From Apis mellifera (lineage: Eukaryota > Arthropoda > Insecta > Hymenoptera > Apidae), in NCBI RefSeq assembly GCF_003254395.2, contig NC_037651.1, positions 992,001-1,056,000 of the forward strand: 64,000 bases of DNA, read 5' to 3'. The first letter of the stretch is position 1, and each line of letters begins with the position of its first letter. The notes under the pieces were generated by a model. That model had not been told where the DNA came from and made no database searches. It was given only the letters and a program-made list of their open reading frames with translations. Positions 61,086 to 64,000 of this stretch are shown here, in pieces. A program made the position numbers and the translations under genes.

Positions 61086-64000
61086 CTGAAATTGTATAAA
61101 TTATTTCATTTTAGAAATGATATTCAAGTATTATAAATTAATTAAGAATATTTGTGTAAAAAGTATTTTTATAAACAGAAATAAAGAAATAAGAGCCAAG
61201 AGGAGGAATATAATCAATAAATATTAATAATTAATAATAATTATAGTTTGAGTTTCATATAAATTTTTTATACGTTGTATTTTCTGTATTTTTATACTTA
61301 TATTCTGAATTTTTCATATAATTTCATAAATTTTTTTTTTTTATATAAAACAAGACCATTTTTATATATATAAAACATCCATAGTCTAGTTATAAAATTT
61401 TGAATAAAGTAGCCTTTATACTGTAATATTTGAATACTACATTTGAATACATTTATTCATTGCGGATTTCGATTTTAATCCAACTATTAAAATATTCTCT
61501 TATACTATGAAGTTCAGTAATGTTTCCTGACGTATTTGGTTGAATGTCTTGAATCTGTTTTAGATAATTATATTTAAATTACGAAATGAACTTTATGATA
61601 TATAAAAGTATAGTTTTAATCATAATTAATAAAGAACAGATAATAGACAAATATAATATTGGTAAAATAATTACAAATATTAATATTAATGTAATATAAT
61701 AATTACAAATATTAACAAATAATTATATTAAATACAACAGTAATAATTACAAATATTAATATTAACAATATAATAATATATTAATAAAATTATTATAAAT
61801 AATGATAATGATGTTTGAAATGATGTATGTCATGAAATATCAAAAATAATAAAATTATTAGATAATATTTTGATTATTTTTCCCTTTTTATAATATTAAT
61901 AATGATATAAATACTAATATATAAAATATAAAAAAGTTGAAAATTAAGAATTTTTTTATGTTAATTTAAAATTGTTAATTATCAAAAGGAATGTTTGATG
62001 GTTATTTAATATCCTTGCTAAATCTTTCTTATTCTATAATAAATCTTATACATATCTAAATAACTTTAATATTTAAATAAATTAACAGAGAAATTAATTG
62101 ACAACAGATATTTTGTTAATTTTTTCATTTTTACAAGTACTTCAATTTATTTTAATTTTAATAATGCTAATAAAAATAAAAATAAAAATAATGCTAATAA
62201 AATAAAAATATGAGATCAAGTTGTGGTTTATATACAATATATAATCTAATGTATGTATAATGAGATTATTAACAATTGAAATTTAAATAAATTGGAGATT
62301 ATAATGACTTTTTAATAATAACTAATAATTATTCTTATTATGTTTTTTATTATGAATGTTTCCATAGTTATTATATAATAATTCAAAATAATAAATGAAT
62401 TTTTGATTATTTTTTTATTTTTATTTAATGTCTTTTATTTAATAGATGTTTTATTTCCGTAGTTATTATATAATAATCTTATAATTATATAATAATTCAT
62501 TGAAAATAAATATAATAAGTATATTGAATTTTTGGAAAAGAAAAAAAAATAAATATATATGAGTAATAAAAAAAAAAACAAAAATTTAAAAAAATTAGAA
62601 TTTGATTCTAATTTGATTCAATGCTTATAATATTTATTTATTATAGTATTCTATTATGATTATGCAGAATGAAATTTATATTATATATATTAAATTGTAT
62701 TATTATATTGTTATGTTATATATATTATATTATATCTATTCAAATTTATTAAAATTTATTCAAATTTATTAAAATTTTAATATAATTTTATGATTTTCTC
62801 AAAAATTAATTCTTTCTTACATTTACTTTAATTTGTCTGATAATATATTAATTTTAAAAAAATATTACTGGCAAAAATTTACAAATTTTTTAAAGTTTAC
62901 AATATTTATGCTTATGCAGTTCTTTTCATATAAAATTTGATAAAATTATTTATATAATACTTTTATTTTTTATTTTATATTATATATAAATTTTAAATGT
63001 ATCAAAATATTTGGGGCAGAAAATATAGAATGATTGAATTCTTTGAGAGGTATTTTGAGAGATATTCATTGATAGAATCCAATATCTCTAGAAAAATTCA
63101 ATTAAACGCAAAATGAAATTTATTAAAAATATTATTATTTTTGTAATACTTTTGTAAAATACTATGTTCTTAATTTACAATCTAAGCAATTTAAATCTAT
63201 ATTGAAAGAGGCAAAAATAGAATAAATTCATTTTTATTTCATCTAACTTATTAATTGTCTGTAATTTATTTCATTTAATGAAATAAATATTATTTTATTT
63301 ATATTAAATTTATTTATATATTTTATTCATATTATATTATAATATTTATATCTATTTATTTATATTTTTATATTATTATTTATATTAAAATATGTTAATA
63401 TATGTTTTATATTTTATACTTTTTATAAAAATATATTGTAATTATATATGAAATGAAATGTGTATTTTAAATTATACGTATAATACTTAAATATTATTAT
63501 AAGTACGATTAGACATTCTCACATTTCAAAAGTTTTTTGCTAAATATAATTCATTGCTATTTTTATGAATTCTTTTTAATATTTATTTTATTTTTAAAAT
63601 TTATATCTAATAAAGAGTTGAGATTTTCTAACATTTCTCAATAGCAATAGACGATTATAATTTTATTTTTTAGTATTAAAGATATAATTAAAATTAGTTT
63701 CTTCGATATTATTACTAACTTTAGATATTTACCAAATATGCACAAACAATTGTCAATTGTCAATTTTACAATATAGAGCACTATATCTGGATGATTAAAG
63801 ACTGGATGATACATGTTTACGATAAACGTAAAATAATAATTTAAATTAATTAATACTAATTAATTAATACTAATTCATTTATTTTCATTTACTTTATATA
63901 TATATCTTTTAATTGGAATATTCTTATTTGGATTTAATATCAAAAAGATTTATGAAAGAATGGATAAGATGATGCATTAAATAAAATATAAATTAAGAAT
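61086..64000 (-). other. Intron of the iRhom gene (partial)
   Basis: AT-rich sequence upstream of the last iRhom exon with no further coding exon found before the window ends. It contains a MITE-like repeat at about 63,165-63,290. Confidence 0.7.
63165..63290. repeat. MITE-like palindromic repeat, copy D
   Basis: It contains 'cttaatttacaatctaag' and 'caatttaaat' on the left, and 'tttatttcatctaactt' followed by 'ttgtctgtaatttattt' on the right, matching the family seen near 180 and 27,660. The arms pair imperfectly. It lies in the iRhom intron. Confidence 0.45.

Noticed and set aside
1..64000. CRISPR array, bacterial operon, prophage, tRNA or rRNA gene
   Set aside because: No regularly spaced identical repeats with unique spacers, no ribosome-binding-site-led operons and no cloverleaf with consensus arms were found. 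The genes are spliced animal genes.

Overview
This window looks like nuclear DNA of an aculeate hymenopteran, most likely a honey bee (Apis) or a close bee relative. That is an inference. It rests on the very AT-rich background with many (TA)n tracts, AT-biased codons, short introns inside compact genes, and conserved animal genes of insect type (a ZAD zinc-finger protein, tsunagi/Y14, Rpt5, iRhom). The exact species cannot be fixed from sequence alone. Nothing bacterial, no CRISPR array, and no tRNA or rRNA gene was seen.

Layout. Positions 1-33,800 form a gene desert. It is AT-rich, with simple repeats, a 1.27-kb internally deleted piggyBac-like element (2161-3428), a doubtful mariner-like relic (about 21,176-21,560), and several islands of more balanced composition (4.4-4.9, 6.6-7.8, 9.0-9.8, 15.85-16.35, 22.1-22.9, 24.65-25.65 and 29.0-29.65 kb). 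I cannot assign a coding function to these islands. Positions 33,824-47,647 hold a compact cluster of five spliced genes. In order they are a ZAD-C2H2 zinc-finger protein (minus), glycerol kinase with a C-terminal membrane tail (plus), a testis-specific-type Ser/Thr kinase (minus), RBM8A/Y14/tsunagi of the exon junction complex (plus), and the proteasomal ATPase Rpt5/PSMC3 (minus). The zinc-finger and glycerol kinase genes are divergent, glycerol kinase and the kinase gene are convergent, the kinase and tsunagi are divergent, and tsunagi and Rpt5 are convergent. Positions 47,648-60,653 are a second gene-poor stretch. Positions 60,654-61,085 are the last coding exon of an inactive rhomboid (iRhom/rhomboid-5) on the minus strand. 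Its upstream exons lie beyond the right edge.

I rebuilt the exon structures by hand from splice signals and protein-family similarity. All five complete genes close in frame: 741, 548, 345, 166 and 428 aa. The genes do not form one pathway. They are housekeeping or tissue-restricted genes that happen to be neighbours. I found no convincing new biological system. The items most worth a second look are the piggyBac-like element, a dispersed palindromic MITE-like family (four copies found by eye), a GC-AG intron inside the zinc-finger gene, and the membrane tail of glycerol kinase.
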